From Brevibacillus_D fluminis_A (lineage in GTDB: Bacteria > Bacillota > Bacilli > Brevibacillales > Brevibacillaceae): a DNA stretch of 64,000 nucleotides. Shown here one piece after another: positions 8,305 through 16,344 of this stretch (position 1 is its first letter; each line of letters starts with the position of its first letter). The notes below the pieces were generated by a model. That model saw only the letters and a program-made list of their open reading frames with translations. It did not search any database and was not told where the DNA came from. The position numbers were made by a program, and so were the translations under genes. The stretch covers positions 4,706,001 through 4,770,000 of the forward strand of contig NZ_CM125436.1 in NCBI RefSeq assembly GCF_052072235.1. The letters are read 5' to 3'.

Positions 8305-9195
8305 TCAGGCTTCTTTTTGCACTGGGAGCGGATGCTGCCGTTTCGATTTGGCAGCCGTCCAGTTTACCAAAAAAATCCCGGCGAAAATCAACAGCCCGCC
8401 GCCATACACATACCATTGGACGACCTCGCCCAAAATCACCCACCCGGACAATACGCCGAAAAATGGGGCCAGGAAGAGAAAGGCGCTCGTTTTGCCGGGA
8501 TCGCCGATTTTCAGCAAATAAAACCATCCGGCGAACTGCACGATCGAGGCCATGATCGCAAGCCACAGCACGATGCCGATTGACGATGGCGTGATCAGCA
8601 GCCGGGGCGTCTCCAGCGTCACACCCATCACCAGCAGCAGCAAGCCGCCAACCAGCATCTGGTATGCGGTCAGCACCCAAATTTGAAAACGCTGGCCCCA
8701 CCGCTTCACCAATAGCGTCGCGATCGCCCAGGAAATCGCCGAGCCCAGACCGAACAGTGTGCCTGTAGTCAGCTGCAAGTGGAAGCCGAGCGTGATGAAC
8801 ACCCCCAGAAATCCGCTTATCACGCCAATCCACTGTGCCACCCGATACCGGTTGCCCAGAAAAATCGTACCGAGCAGGACGACCAGAAGCGGATTCGTGA
8901 AGGTCAGGATCGACGACTCTCCTGCCGTGATCGTGCGCAGACTCAAAAAGATACAGCCCATCACGCCTGCCGTCTGGAAAAAGCCGATCAGAAAAATACG
9001 CGACCAGTCCTGCAGCGAGGACGGTTTTGGCTTTTTATATACCCAAAGCGCCATCAGAACGCCAGCGATGGTGAAGCGAAAGCCAACCAGCAGCAAGGGT
9101 GAGAGGTAAGCCAGTCCAAGCTTGCCGATTGCAAAGGACGAGCCCATCAACGATGTCGTCACAATCACCAGGATGGCATACAAAAACGGATTCAT
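8305..9195 (-). CDS. DMT/EamA-family transporter
   Basis: Predicted inner-membrane exporter, 296 residues with ten hydrophobic segments arranged as two EamA repeats. Family features include GSSFAIGKLGLAYLSPLLLVGFRF at the start, GSAISWAIATLLVKRW in the middle and FLAPFFGVLSGWVILGE near the end. GGGAGGGG precedes the ATG. EamA proteins export amino acids or other small metabolites; the substrate cannot be read here. Confidence 0.88.
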   Translation of the reverse strand: MNPFLYAILVIVTTSLMGSSFAIGKLGLAYLSPLLLVGFRFTIAGVLMALWVYKKPKPSSLQDWSRIFLIGFFQTAGVMGCIFLSLRTITAGESSILTFTNPLLVVLLGTIFLGNRYRVAQWIGVISGFLGVFITLGFHLQLTTGTLFGLGSAISWAIATLLVKRWGQRFQIWVLTAYQMLVGGLLLLVMGVTLETPRLLITPSSIGIVLWLAIMASIVQFAGWFYLLKIGDPGKTSAFLFLAPFFGVLSGWVILGEVVQWYVYGGGLLIFAGIFLVNWTAAKSKRQHPLPVQKEA

Positions 9196-9357
9196 CGCCA
9201 GCCCCTCCCTTGCCGAAAGCGCCTTTGATCACTTGCTTCTTTTCCCCTTGTCTCCATTTGTTCTCCCCCATCTCACAAACTGAATGTATTCGTAGTATAG
9301 GGGAGAATTGATACGACCCTGATCGAACGATGCGCGCATGTTAGTTTAAATGCGTCG

Positions 9358-10101
9358 TTATGAGCCAAACTCATAGCGGCTCAGCAGATCGCGCAGCCCC
9401 TGCCCGGCATCGCTTGTATACTTTCCGCCGTGATAGCAGACGATGTGTTCGATCTCATCGTCCAATAAGCGTCGGACAGAGCGGAGCGCCGCTTCCAAAT
9501 CAAGCGCAAACTGCGGGTTGGCGATCTCAAGTCTGCCTTCTTCAACGACGACGGCATCTCCTGCGATCAAGGTTTTGCTTGCCGGAATATACAGTGAAAG
9601 ATGCCCTGGCGTATGGCCGGGCGTGTGAACGATGTCGATCCCGCCGCACCATGGCAAGCGCTCGCCATCGCTGACCGTCCGATCGATCACGGCAGGCTCG
9701 AGCGATTGCAGCAAGCGGATAAATTGCTGTCCATTCGGTTTCTCTTCAGCGGGCAGCACATCAAGCATCGCTTCGGCCTGTGCCAGTCGCAGCGATTTTT
9801 TTATCCCGGCGAGATAAGGCGCTTCAATCTCGTGCGCGATGATTTCAATATGCGGATGCATCCTCTTCAAAGCCGCAAGCGAGCCGACGTGGTCGAGATC
9901 CTGGTGTGTGACGATCACCTTCGTCACCGCCTCAAGCGGAATGCCGTGCCGACGTGCCGCCTCATCCAGCAGTCCCAAAAAATCCGGATAGCCGCAATCA
10001 ACGAGGATCGTCTCCGCTTCATCCCGCAGCAATACCGGTGTAATAACCTGCTCGATTCCGTTATGTGCAAAGCGGATGTCGAGCAAATGCACACAGCTCA
10101 T
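9358..10101 (-). CDS. Metallo-beta-lactamase-fold hydrolase
   Basis: 247 residues. The first metal motif is VTHQDLDHVGS (H-x-D-x-D-H variant) near residue 66, followed by the downstream ligands HTPGHTPGHLSLY and IAGDAVVVEEGRL, and a final histidine in IVCYHGG. This is the Zn-dependent MBL superfamily (glyoxalase II/lactonase-like). GGAGGGAGC precedes the start. A more specific substrate cannot be assigned. Confidence 0.88.
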   Translation of the reverse strand: MSCVHLLDIRFAHNGIEQVITPVLLRDEAETILVDCGYPDFLGLLDEAARRHGIPLEAVTKVIVTHQDLDHVGSLAALKRMHPHIEIIAHEIEAPYLAGIKKSLRLAQAEAMLDVLPAEEKPNGQQFIRLLQSLEPAVIDRTVSDGERLPWCGGIDIVHTPGHTPGHLSLYIPASKTLIAGDAVVVEEGRLEIANPQFALDLEAALRSVRRLLDDEIEHIVCYHGGKYTSDAGQGLRDLLSRYEFGS

Positions 10102-10176
10102 CCTGCTCCCTCCTTCAACTTTCGTTTTTACGTCAGCATAGACCCTGTGCCGTCGTTTGGAAAGTTCGCGTTCGAG

Positions 10177-10461
10177 TCAGTCTTGAGATTGTACACAGGC
10201 GTTGTCACGGATAATTCTGCGGATGCTGTGCTCCGTCAAAAAATGGCGCCCTGCAAGCGCCTTTACCGAATGACCTTGGCGATACGCCTCCACGATGGCC
10301 TCGTTGCGCTCCCGCATGATTTCTTTGGCGCGCGTCCGCTCGCCCCATCGCTTCTTTTTTTCCTGGCGAACGGGGATATACAAATAGCCGCCTTGCACAT
10401 AATCTTGAATGCGGGCAAGCAGCTCTTTCGGCAAAATCGTGCTTGCATTTTGGTATTTCAT
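10177..10461 (-). CDS. CD3324-type small HTH protein
   Basis: 94 residues. Begins MKYQNASTILPKELLARIQ and YVQGGYLYIPVR, a conserved opening of the CD3324/Mor-like family of Firmicutes, then a charged block (KKKRWGERTRAKEIMRERN) and a helix-turn-helix GHSVKALAGRHFLTEHSIRRII. Probably a DNA-binding regulator; no target visible. AGGAG precedes the ATG. Confidence 0.8.
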   Translation of the reverse strand: MKYQNASTILPKELLARIQDYVQGGYLYIPVRQEKKKRWGERTRAKEIMRERNEAIVEAYRQGHSVKALAGRHFLTEHSIRRIIRDNACVQSQD

Positions 10462-10524
10462 GTCCGTTTGCTCCTATCTATATCACAGATTCGGTATATA
10501 GATGAGCAAAGCGTTCCGGCTTCC

Positions 10525-10608
10525 TTATCGGTTCGGCTCTGAACAAAGTAAATGCGGAACCCTTTGCCCAGAGCCAGCATCGGCTTTTCTGATGAACTCG
10601 TCTTTCAT
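10525..10608 (-). CDS. Possible 27-residue ORF between two genes
   Basis: ATG at 10608 preceded by AAAGGAG at ideal distance; reads MKDEFIRKADAGSG and ends at TAA. It sits just beyond the terminator of the oxidoreductase gene and upstream of the CD3324-type gene on the same strand. It may be a leader peptide or the start of a decayed gene; the only evidence is the ribosome binding site. Confidence 0.25.
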   Translation of the reverse strand: MKDEFIRKADAGSGQRVPHLLCSEPNR

Positions 10609-10634
10609 GAAAACTGCTCCTTTCCTCTGGTAAA

Positions 10635-10668
10635 TGAAAAAAAGGGTGGGACGCCCCTGGCATCCCAA
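10635..10668 (-). terminator. Terminator of the Gfo/Idh/MocA gene
   Basis: GGGATGCC-AGG-GGCGTCCC stem followed by seven T on the minus strand, about 25 bases after the stop codon. Confidence 0.8.
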
Positions 10669-10690
10669 CTCCCTCCAGCTGCTCTTTCGC

Positions 10691-11641
10691 TTAGGCGAGC
10701 AGCTCCTCCAGCAATTGCTGCACCTGATGACCTACCGTGAAATCGTACAGTTCGGCCGGTTCGCCGCGCATCGCCGCCGCGAACTGGGAGATCAGCTCCT
10801 GTGCGTACTCCCCGCCGCTCGCGAGCAGCTTCATCGGCTCGCTGCCCTGCGCTCCGTACAGGTCGTCCCAGTTGGTCAAAGCAAGCACGCCCTTTGTCCC
10901 GAACGCCATCAGCTCCACTTTTTGCTCGCCTGCCGTATGGCTGCCGCCGCGCAAAATCACCATCGCTCCGTTCCTCATCTGCAAGTGTGCGACAATGCCG
11001 CGTTCGCACAATTCCGGATCGTCGGGATATTCCGTATGCTTGTAATGCAGCTCCGGCAGCTCCTTGAACACCCGCTGGATCATCTGCAGCAGATGCGGCG
11101 CCGTCTCGCGGACGAAACCGCCTTGCTCCCGCTTGCCGATCCAGTCATTTTGCTGCCAGGCCCGCGGCCACTCCGGGAATTGCAGGGTGATCTCCACGCG
11201 GCGCAGCTCGCCCAAGTAGCCATCGTCGACCAAACGGGCGAATTCGCGCACAGGCGTCGTATAGTTCAGCGGAAAATTCATCGCATGAATCTTTCCGGCC
11301 TTGCCAGCCGCTTCAACCATCCGCACGGTTTCGCCGACGGAATTCGCCAGCGGCTTTTCGCAGAGAACGTGCTTGTTCGCGGCTAATGCAGCCACGGCGA
11401 TTTCGCAATGATAAACAGGCGGGACGCCGATATAGACACTCTCGATCGCCGGATCTGCCAGCAGGTCGGCATACGCCGTATAGGCAGCCGGGATGTTGAA
11501 CTCGCGCGCTACCTGTTGGGCCCGGTCCCCATTCGCATCGCAGACCGCTCCGATTTCCACATCAGGATTGGCATGGAACTCTTTTAACATCTCGAACCCG
11601 ATTGCGCCGAGCCCGATGATGCCGACTTTTGGCTTTGTCAT
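10691..11641 (-). CDS. Gfo/Idh/MocA-family oxidoreductase
   Basis: NAD(P)-dependent dehydrogenase, 316 residues. Rossmann start VGIIGLGAIGFEML, then ESVYIGVPPVYHCEIAVAAL and the family signature KHVLCEKPLANSVGETVRMV with the catalytic-type EKP lysine. The C-terminal beta domain includes GGSHTAGEQKVELMAFGTKG. Start taken at ATG 11641, behind AGGGAGAG; an upstream ATG would add 11 residues without homology. Likely substrate is a sugar or cyclitol; no pathway genes adjoin. Confidence 0.9.
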   Translation of the reverse strand: MTKPKVGIIGLGAIGFEMLKEFHANPDVEIGAVCDANGDRAQQVAREFNIPAAYTAYADLLADPAIESVYIGVPPVYHCEIAVAALAANKHVLCEKPLANSVGETVRMVEAAGKAGKIHAMNFPLNYTTPVREFARLVDDGYLGELRRVEITLQFPEWPRAWQQNDWIGKREQGGFVRETAPHLLQMIQRVFKELPELHYKHTEYPDDPELCERGIVAHLQMRNGAMVILRGGSHTAGEQKVELMAFGTKGVLALTNWDDLYGAQGSEPMKLLASGGEYAQELISQFAAAMRGEPAELYDFTVGHQVQQLLEELLA

Positions 11642-11939
11642 GATCCCTACACTCTCCCTTTGGTTACATGTCATTTATTGTACCATAGAACAGGCGGGCT
11701 GACTGAGCACTACTGATTGTCGAAATTGGTGATTTCGAATGAACCGGATGTCCCTTCAGATCGCTTGTAGCTTCAACACTTTCCTCTCAAAAAAATTGAT
11801 TTTCACCTTGCTGTCGGTAAAAGCCAAGCTTTTGAGCTTCTTTCCCTGTGTCGGGTCTGCATTTGATTTTTGTCTGTGCAAACGCGCTGTTCAAACCGGT
11901 GAAAAGTAAATTCCGCTGCATCGTTTCCTTTCTCTCCCC
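11642..11939. other. Intergenic region without a recognised gene
   Basis: About 300 bases between the oxidoreductase and the EF-G-binding protein promoter. It contains a small inverted repeat TCGAAAT/ATTTCGA (11721-11739) and short open stretches on the minus strand that look faintly coding but lack start, ribosome binding site and recognisable similarity. Confidence 0.5.
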
Positions 11940-11969
11940 TTGACATCGTTCGCCGCCTCTTTATATGAT
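11940..11969 (+). promoter_or_regulatory. Sigma-A promoter of the EF-G-binding protein transcript
   Basis: TTGACA (11940-11945), 18-base spacer, TATGAT (11964-11969). Transcription would begin near 11976, leaving a leader of about 170 bases before the main start codon. Confidence 0.7.
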
Positions 11970-12004
11970 GCTACTATCAAAGGGTAAGAGGGTGAATGAT
12001 AACC

Positions 12005-12052
12005 ATGCTTTGTAAAACATTGGTTTGCTCGATACGCGAAACGCTTCTTTGA
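12005..12052 (+). CDS. Putative 15-residue leader peptide
   Basis: ATG behind AGAGGGTG encodes MLCKTLVCSIRETLL and stops at 12050-12052, eight bases before a pairing segment of the downstream RNA switch. Its place between a good promoter and an occluded ribosome binding site is the arrangement expected of a ribosome-sensing leader. Confidence 0.45.
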   Translation: MLCKTLVCSIRETLL

Positions 12053-12144
12053 TTAGGGGGCGTTTCCTCCATTTGTGATGATCGCCTCCGATCAAAGACA
12101 GACTCGAAGCTTCAATTCGACTATGTCTACATGGAGGGAATCAC
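12038..12144 (+). promoter_or_regulatory. Putative translational attenuator masking the EF-G-binding protein RBS
   Basis: GTTTCCTCCAT (12062-12072) can pair over eleven positions, two of them wobble, with ATGGAGGGAAT (12131-12141), which contains the Shine-Dalgarno sequence. GCGTTTC (12060-12066) can instead pair with GAAACGC (12038-12044) inside the leader ORF, so the two helices exclude each other. The loop holds smaller hairpins (GATC-N6-GATC; TCGAA-N7-TTCGA). Energies were not computed. Confidence 0.55.
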
Positions 12145-12795
12145 ATGAATACGCCGTTCATTAAAAATCACCAGTTTAACTTTATTAAGCAGCAGGTAAA
12201 AAACCTGCAGTCTACGCTCATGACCGTATCCGATCCAAAGGTCATCGAAGCGGCGCGCTACGGCGCGCAAGCGAAAATCTTCGAGCAGTTTTCGGACATG
12301 ACGAATGAGCAGAAGCAGTTGTTCGCTCCGCTTCTTGCGCTGAAAAAGACGGAGGAATTCCAGGAGTTCGTCACATCTTTGACGCCGTATTTGTCCAGCT
12401 TTCCGAAAGTGACGGAGAAGCAGATCCAGAAGCTGTTTCCGAAGAACAAAAAACTCAAGACTCCGAATCTGGATGCACTCAATTACACCGCGCTTACGTA
12501 TATCGGGTGGATTGACATTGCCACTAGCAAAATGTTTTTTGTTTATGAGCAAAACAACCAGATCGTTGGCATAGAAGGCAGATTTACAGCCACGAACAAG
12601 AAAAACGTATGCTCGCTGTGCAACGGTGTCGCAGAAGTCGCGCTTTTTTCCGCGATCACCAAGACCAAAAATGCCAAGTACGCCGATTATTACAAAGCGG
12701 TCGGCAACTACATGTGCATCGACAGCGCCGCATGCAATGCAAAAATCAAAGATCTGACTTACCTGGAGTCGTTTATCGCGAGCGTGTTGGAATAA
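12145..12795 (+). CDS. FusB/FusC-family EF-G-binding protein
   Basis: 216 residues, the family's normal length. Members bind elongation factor G, help release it from the ribosome, and in staphylococci give fusidic acid resistance. The N-terminal helical part begins FIKNHQFNFIKQQVKNLQ; the C-terminal treble-clef zinc domain has VCSLCNG and later YMCIDSAACN (Cys ligands in two pairs about 35 residues apart). Start chosen at ATG 12145 behind GGAGGG. Expression is probably controlled by the upstream leader. Many environmental Bacillales carry chromosomal members, so resistance is possible but not shown. Confidence 0.9.
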   Translation: MNTPFIKNHQFNFIKQQVKNLQSTLMTVSDPKVIEAARYGAQAKIFEQFSDMTNEQKQLFAPLLALKKTEEFQEFVTSLTPYLSSFPKVTEKQIQKLFPKNKKLKTPNLDALNYTALTYIGWIDIATSKMFFVYEQNNQIVGIEGRFTATNKKNVCSLCNGVAEVALFSAITKTKNAKYADYYKAVGNYMCIDSAACNAKIKDLTYLESFIASVLE

Positions 12796-12815
12796 CGCGT
12801 GAGCCGCTGTCAATG

Positions 12816-12856
12816 AAAAACAGGCCGTCTGTCCCGTGCAGATGGCCTGTTTTTTC
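12816..12856. terminator. Bidirectional terminator
   Basis: AAAACAGGCCGTCTG pairs with CAGATGGCCTGTTTT; six T follow on the plus strand and five A precede, serving the convergent genes on both sides. Confidence 0.9.
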
Positions 12857-12858
12857 TT

Positions 12859-13842
12859 TCATACCGTATTTTCAATCAAATCCAGCCATGCCTGCCGGGT
12901 CTGCCCAAGCTCTTTTTCTGCCATCGCTGCCTGCTCGTTCAGCTTGCCGATCAGCGCGCTCACCTCTTTTCGCTTTTCCCTCGCTTGCGCAAGCGATGTG
13001 GAAATGCGGTCCTGCACGATCCAGTCCGTGATGATATTGTCAAAGAAGAAATCCGCAAATGTCAGCATGTCACCGATGTCGATGCGGATGGCGCTTTCCC
13101 GCTGGACATCTTTTAGCTCCTGCTGGAATTTTCGCAAGCTTTTTTGCGCGCTATGGATGGCGGATCGCGCTTCATCGATCCGGTTGTGCTTGATCGCTGT
13201 CGAGATCATTCCGCCGCCAAGCATATCCCATGCTCCCCATGAACTCGCTGATTCAAGCTGCTTGATTGCTCTGTCGAGATAAGCGACAGCCGAACGCCCC
13301 GCCACGATCGCTTCCTGCACTTCCTTCCGATGGGCTTGCAAATCGGTTTCACGATGTGTCAGCTCACGTAACCGCGTTCCCAGCTCCGGGCGTAATGCCA
13401 AAATCAAGCGCTCTTTATGCGCCAGCTTTTCCGCCATCTCGCTCTCCAGATCGTGAACCATGTGCAACTTCTCTTCCAGCGCTTGAATTTCGTCCTCCAG
13501 TTCCTTGACCGTATCTGCAGTGACCTCATATTTTAAGCGGGCTTGCAAAAGCTCTTCCTTCTCCTTTGCCAGCTTCTCTTCTTTTTTTCCAATCATGCTG
13601 TAAAAAAATGCGCCAAACGAAATCCCCGTCAGCCGGTCAACATCCTGCTGTTCGTTACGCAGCTTTTGCAAAAGTCGGTCTCGCTTATCAGCCTCTTGTT
13701 TATGCTGGCTGCGCATCTGCTGCACATTGTGCTCCCAGTTCAGCTTCTGTCGTATGCGCAGCTTCAAGTCCGCCAATTGCTGGTTTATTTCCTCGAACAC
13801 CTCATCCACCCCCTGCTTCCCTTTTCCTTGTTTACGAGTCAT
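12859..13842 (-). CDS. Coiled-coil protein of unknown function
   Basis: About 327 residues, mostly charged heptad-rich helix: residues 10-180 and 230-320 look like long coiled coils (KKEEKLAKEKEELLQARLKY, KELEDEIQALEEKLHMVHDL). Between them is a conserved-looking loop SSWGAWDMLGGGMISTAIKH, and a short hydrophobic patch GISFGAFFYSMIG lies near residue 75. No enzymatic motif. An upstream GTG at 13860 is possible; neither start has a strong ribosome binding site. Similar proteins occur in Bacillales without known function. Confidence 0.75.
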   Translation of the reverse strand: MTRKQGKGKQGVDEVFEEINQQLADLKLRIRQKLNWEHNVQQMRSQHKQEADKRDRLLQKLRNEQQDVDRLTGISFGAFFYSMIGKKEEKLAKEKEELLQARLKYEVTADTVKELEDEIQALEEKLHMVHDLESEMAEKLAHKERLILALRPELGTRLRELTHRETDLQAHRKEVQEAIVAGRSAVAYLDRAIKQLESASSWGAWDMLGGGMISTAIKHNRIDEARSAIHSAQKSLRKFQQELKDVQRESAIRIDIGDMLTFADFFFDNIITDWIVQDRISTSLAQAREKRKEVSALIGKLNEQAAMAEKELGQTRQAWLDLIENTV

Positions 13843-13951
13843 CTCGCCGGATGTTTCCACATCTTTAGTTTTTCTTTAGTTTTTCTTTCCGCTTTGTAAA
13901 GTTTTTCACTTTATACTGTTACTGGAAGTTGATATACAAGCAAGCGAGGTC

Positions 13952-14422
13952 ATGATGAAAATGAATGCAGCTCTGACGGTAAAAAATTGGCGAGCCCGGC
14001 TCCTCTTCCTGTTGATGAGTGCCGGCTATCTCGCATTTCTCTTTGATCTATTGTTCATCCGCAACCGCGGCTTTCTCGACGGCTATAAGTACAACATCAT
14101 ACCGTTTCAAACGATCGGCATGTACATCAGCCAGGCGCATCGCTTCAACTTCTGGATTTGGTCCGCCAATCTGTTCGGCAATATTGTGTTGTTTATTCCG
14201 CTCGGGTTCCTGATTCCCGCCTGCATCCGCTTTGCCCGGCGGCCCATGCTGGCTTCGGTGCTCCTTCTGCTCGTCAATACCTCGATCGAGGTGGCCCAGA
14301 TCATTTGGCATGTCGGCAGCTTTGATGTGGATGACATCATCCTCAATTTTTTCGGGGGGATGCTGGGGATCGTGCTGTTCGGTTGGCTTAAGCGGGATGT
14401 GAAAATGCAAAAAAGCCAATAA
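13952..14422 (+). CDS. VanZ-like membrane protein
   Basis: 156 residues with four or five hydrophobic segments and the VanZ signature YNIIPFQTI, then NLFGNIVLFIPLGFLIP and IEVAQIIWHVGSFDVDDIILNFFG. VanZ family proteins have an undefined envelope role and are linked to low-level teicoplanin resistance in one enterococcal operon only. GCGAGG precedes a cluster of in-frame ATGs (13952, 13955, 13961), so the exact start is uncertain by three codons. Confidence 0.88.
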   Translation: MMKMNAALTVKNWRARLLFLLMSAGYLAFLFDLLFIRNRGFLDGYKYNIIPFQTIGMYISQAHRFNFWIWSANLFGNIVLFIPLGFLIPACIRFARRPMLASVLLLLVNTSIEVAQIIWHVGSFDVDDIILNFFGGMLGIVLFGWLKRDVKMQKSQ

Positions 14423-14437
14423 CCTTGCTGCAGTTGA

Positions 14438-14935
14438 TTACCTGCGCCTCTCCCTCTTGAGCAAATAAAGAAAATACGGTGCTCCGATCATGGCTGTCAC
14501 GATGCCTGCCGGAATTTCCATCGGCGGCAAGATCGCCCTCCCGAGGCAGTCCGCTGCCATCACCAGCGCAACGCCTACCATTACGGCGACAGGGATGAGG
14601 ACGCCATGCATTCCTCCTGTCAGACGCTTGGCAATATGCGGTACGAGCAAACCGACGAATCCGATCGATCCAACCGCGGACACGCAAGCACCTGCCAAGG
14701 CGATTGATACCGCAAGCAAGAGCATGCGCAAAACCGTAATCCGCTCGCCCAGCCCTTCCGCCACATCGTCCCCCAATGCCAGCACGTCGAGCCGTCTGGC
14801 GAGCAAAATCGCTAACGGCAAAAACACCATGATCCAGGGCAGCACGGCGAGCACATGCTCCCAGCCGCGTCCCCAAAGGCTTCCCGTCATCCAGAGCATA
14901 GCCGCATTGACGTCACTCGGATTTTTTACCTTTAC
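14438..14935 (-). pseudogene. FecCD-type iron-siderophore permease, 3' fragment
   Basis: Only the C-terminal half of a BtuC/FecCD permease remains (normal length about 330). Recognisable are NPSDVNAAMLWMTGSLWGRG, LGDDVAEGLGERI, GSIGFVGLLVPHIAKRLTG and the end GIVTAMIGAPYFLYLLKR. Similarity extends upstream of the first ATG (14899) to about 14935, where it meets the stop codon of the HxlR gene. The 5' half and partner genes are absent, so a deletion or insertion removed them; the product is unlikely to function. Confidence 0.8.
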
Positions 14936-15306
14936 GTCTCCTTCTCGCCGGAGAGGCGCTTGCGGTGAATTACGCCCCAGTCATACATCGTATCGAAAAT
15001 CGGCCGCAGTGTCTTCCCGTAGTCGGTCATCACATACTCCACCCGTGGCGGCGTTTCCGGATACACCTTCCGCTCAATGACGCCGTCCTGCTCCAATTCT
15101 TTCAGCTGCTGGGTGAGCATCTTTTGCGATACGCCCGGAATCAGTCGGCCCAGTTCGTTGAAGCGTCTCGGTCCTTCTTCCAAATGCCAAAGGATGAGCA
15201 TTTTCCACCTGCCGCCGATCACCTGAATCGTTGTCGTGACATGAATATAGCAATCGATATCTTCTTCGTTATAATTCGGATCTTTCCGCAATGCATCCAA
15301 AAACAT
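14932..15306 (-). CDS. HxlR-family transcriptional regulator
   Basis: 124 residues, a single winged helix: IQVIGGRWKMLILWHLEEG, RFNELGRLIPGVSQKMLTQQ and VIERKVYPETPPRVEYVMTD, all HxlR hallmarks. HxlR/YodB/CatR relatives respond to electrophiles or quinones, often through a conserved Cys; here there is one Cys at about residue 19. Divergent from an SDR gene with a palindrome between them, so it probably controls that gene. Confidence 0.9.
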   Translation of the reverse strand: MFLDALRKDPNYNEEDIDCYIHVTTTIQVIGGRWKMLILWHLEEGPRRFNELGRLIPGVSQKMLTQQLKELEQDGVIERKVYPETPPRVEYVMTDYGKTLRPIFDTMYDWGVIHRKRLSGEKET

Positions 15307-15390
15307 CGGCTGTTCCGCTCCCTTTCGCCTCTATTTTTCCCGCATTTCCTTATCGTATCACAGGAGCGCATTGTGCGAGCGACTTACTTG

Positions 15391-15404
15391 CAGGTAACTA
15401 CCTG
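15391..15404. promoter_or_regulatory. Likely HxlR operator
   Basis: Perfect inverted repeat CAGGTA-AC-TACCTG in the divergent HxlR/SDR gap, preceded by TTACTTG as in YodB/CatR-type sites. Confidence 0.6.
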
Positions 15405-15420
15405 AGATAAAAGTGCCTTC

Positions 15421-15449
15421 TTGTGAACCATATGACGGTGCATTACAGT
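15421..15449 (+). promoter_or_regulatory. Promoter of the SDR gene
   Basis: TTGTGA (15421-15426), 17-base spacer, TACAGT (15444-15449), starting 17 bases downstream of the HxlR palindrome. Confidence 0.5.
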
Positions 15450-15498
15450 GTAGGAAGAAAGCAGTCGTAGAAGACCTGCGAAATAGGAGGCATCAAGC

Positions 15499-16242
15499 AT
15501 GGAAAAGAAATTATCGGGTAAAGTAGCGATTATTACTGGGGCATCCCGGGGGATCGGCCGGACAATTGCGGAGGCTTTCGCCGCGGAAGGCGCCAAAGTC
15601 GTTGTCAATTACAACAGCAATGCGGAAAAAGCCGAAGAAGTCGTGGCCGGCATCACCAGCCTGGGCGGCGAGGCAATTGCCGTCCAGGCGGATGTTGGTC
15701 GTGTCGCCGATATCAAAAAACTGTTCGAGACAACGTTGCTGGCATTCGGAACAGTCGACATCCTGGTGAACAACGCCGGGATCATGATGATGAAGCCGCT
15801 TGAGAGCTTCACCGAAGAAGATTATGACCGCTCGTTCGACAGCAACGTCAAAGGGACATTTTTCGCCTGCCAGCAAGCTGCCCTGCACATGTCTGCGGGC
15901 GGAAGCATCATCAACTTTTCCACCTCCATTGCGGGGGCAATGTTTCCGCAGTACAGCCTGTATGCCGGGACCAAGGGCGCTGTGGAGCAATTCACCCGTC
16001 AGCTCGCCAAGGAGTTGGGGCCAAAGGGCATCACGATCAATGCGGTTGCCCCTGGTCCGGTGAACACCGAGCTGTTTACCCAAGGAAAAAGCGAGGCGCA
16101 AATCGAGGCACTGACGAAACTGAACTCCTTCGGACGGCTTGGCGAAACCGATGATATTGCAGGCGTCGTCGTATTTTTGGCAAGTCAGGAGGCCCGGTGG
16201 ATCACGGGTCAGACACTGCGCGTGAACGGCGGATACGTGTGA
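15499..16242 (+). CDS. Short-chain dehydrogenase/reductase (FabG-like)
   Basis: 247 residues, classical SDR. Cofactor motif TGASRGIGR with NYNSN after beta-2 (NADP preference likely), structural NNAG, catalytic Ser in NFSTSIAG and YAGTK for Tyr/Lys, then GPVNTELF. GGAGG precedes the ATG. The divergent HxlR regulator suggests induction by a reactive carbonyl or quinone; the substrate is unknown. Confidence 0.92.
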   Translation: MEKKLSGKVAIITGASRGIGRTIAEAFAAEGAKVVVNYNSNAEKAEEVVAGITSLGGEAIAVQADVGRVADIKKLFETTLLAFGTVDILVNNAGIMMMKPLESFTEEDYDRSFDSNVKGTFFACQQAALHMSAGGSIINFSTSIAGAMFPQYSLYAGTKGAVEQFTRQLAKELGPKGITINAVAPGPVNTELFTQGKSEAQIEALTKLNSFGRLGETDDIAGVVVFLASQEARWITGQTLRVNGGYV

Positions 16243-16299
16243 GCTTGTTTCCGACCCTGGCGGACAAGATTTTGAAAAAATAGCGAGGTTCCTGAAAAG

Positions 16300-16338
16300 G
16301 AAAAGAACCGCCGTATTCCGGGCGGTTCTCGTCTTTTC
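16300..16338. terminator. Terminator between SDR and SRPBCC genes
   Basis: GAACCGCC (16305-16312) and GGCGGTTC (16321-16328) with A/T-rich flanks, between two convergent genes. Confidence 0.75.
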
Positions 16339-16344
16339 CACGTA

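Noticed and set aside
14388..14876. 162-codon frame overlapping the permease remnant
   Set aside because: Out of frame with the FecCD similarity, Arg-rich shadow.
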